Of a stretch of DNA of 5,592 nucleotides, positions 5,339-5,592 are shown piece by piece (the stretch's first letter is position 1; every line of letters starts with the position of its first letter). A program made the translations under genes and the position numbers. Below the pieces are notes generated by a model, which worked only from the letters and a program-made list of their open reading frames with translations, ran no database searches and had not been told where the DNA came from. Source of the stretch: Campylobacterales bacterium (lineage in GTDB: Bacteria > Campylobacterota > Campylobacteria > Campylobacterales > Hydrogenimonadaceae); the NCBI GenBank assembly GCA_027065635.1, contig JAMONQ010000190.1, positions 1-5,592 of the forward strand, read 5' to 3'.

Positions 5339-5592
5339 ATGACAAGACCCTCGTTACTATTTGTTGCAGCCACGCTTTTATTCGCCGGCTGCTCCGCCAA
5401 CAAAGAGTTTGTATACTTCAACAAGAATATGGATAAAGAGAAGGTCGTCAAAAAGGTTTCGGACTCAGAGTATGAACAGGAAAAAAAGTTTGAGTGGAGA
5501 ATTACTCCCGGTGATCGCGTCGAGATAACCGTTTTCAACCAAACCGGAGGCGCTGCTCCAAACGGTGGAGCCATGCTGAATTCTCTTCTTGG
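5339..5592 (+). CDS. Polysaccharide export lipoprotein, Wza-like (N-terminal part; runs off the window)
   Basis: The frame is open from the ATG at 5339 to the window end, 84 full codons. AGGAGG (5328-5333) 5 nt upstream selects this start over an in-frame ATG at 5318. The N-terminus is a lipoprotein signal: MTRP, a hydrophobic run, and the lipobox LFAGC with C18 as the lipidated residue, so the mature protein is probably anchored in the outer membrane. After a charged linker comes WRITPGDRVEITVFNQ (from about residue 53), the start of the polysaccharide biosynthesis/export domain of Wza-type proteins. In that family the protein forms the outer-membrane channel for capsule or exopolysaccharide and works with an inner-membrane Wzc-like partner. 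Such genes usually head long sugar loci, so glycosyltransferase and export genes are expected downstream. The rest of the domain, including any SLBB repeats, is outside the window. Confidence 0.85.
   Translation, partial: MTRPSLLFVAATLLFAGCSANKEFVYFNKNMDKEKVVKKVSDSEYEQEKKFEWRITPGDRVEITVFNQTGGAAPNGGAMLNSLL

Noticed and set aside
5281..5574. Minus-strand frame of 97 codons at the window end
   Set aside because: It is antisense to the lipoprotein, whose lipobox and export motif are clear.
1..5592. CRISPR arrays, toxin-antitoxin or restriction-modification genes
   Set aside because: No regularly spaced repeats and no matching protein motifs were seen on either strand.

Overview
The window looks like chromosomal DNA of a free-living Campylobacterota (Epsilonproteobacteria), probably a moderate-GC lineage such as those around Sulfurovum, Sulfurimonas or Hydrogenimonas. 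The phylum call rests on three things. The PNPase and ATP synthase c-subunit sequences are of the Campylobacterota type. The c-subunit gene stands alone next to pnp instead of inside the main atp operon; I recall the same pnp/atpE adjacency in Helicobacter pylori. The promoters have the TATAAT/TAAAAT -10 boxes with T-rich upstream DNA typical of the phylum. The genus is only a guess.

All genes lie on the + strand. Positions 1-914 hold the 3' part of an MCE/MlaD-type lipid-transport gene: a helical stretch followed by a beta-rich, barrel-like C-terminal domain. It overlaps by ATGA (911-914) a gene for an 89-residue J-domain protein (911-1180). Sixteen bases later comes a complete pnp for polynucleotide phosphorylase (1197-3401). 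These three look like one transcription unit.

Fourteen bases after pnp begins an AT-rich gene for an integral-membrane acyltransferase of the acyltransferase-3/OafA family (3416-4513). Its base composition is sharply different from both sides, it has no clear ribosome binding site, and the 9-bp word TTGATAAAA occurs just before it and again just after it. I infer a later insertion between pnp and atpE.

atpE (4646-4951) has its own promoter, a structured leader of about 85 nt, a strong Shine-Dalgarno sequence and a strong intrinsic terminator (4972-5005). Directly behind the terminator is a tRNA promoter (TATAAT, 5009-5014) and tRNA-Leu(GAG) with encoded CCA (5041-5126). A 212-bp AT-rich spacer follows, then the start of a lipoprotein of the Wza/polysaccharide-export family (5339 to the window end), which suggests that a surface-polysaccharide locus begins here.

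Most of the window is ordinary housekeeping DNA, and I do not see a convincing new multi-gene system. The points most worth a second look are the foreign-looking acyltransferase and its flanking repeats, the atpE leader, the predicted signal peptide on subunit c, and the MCE/J-protein pair.
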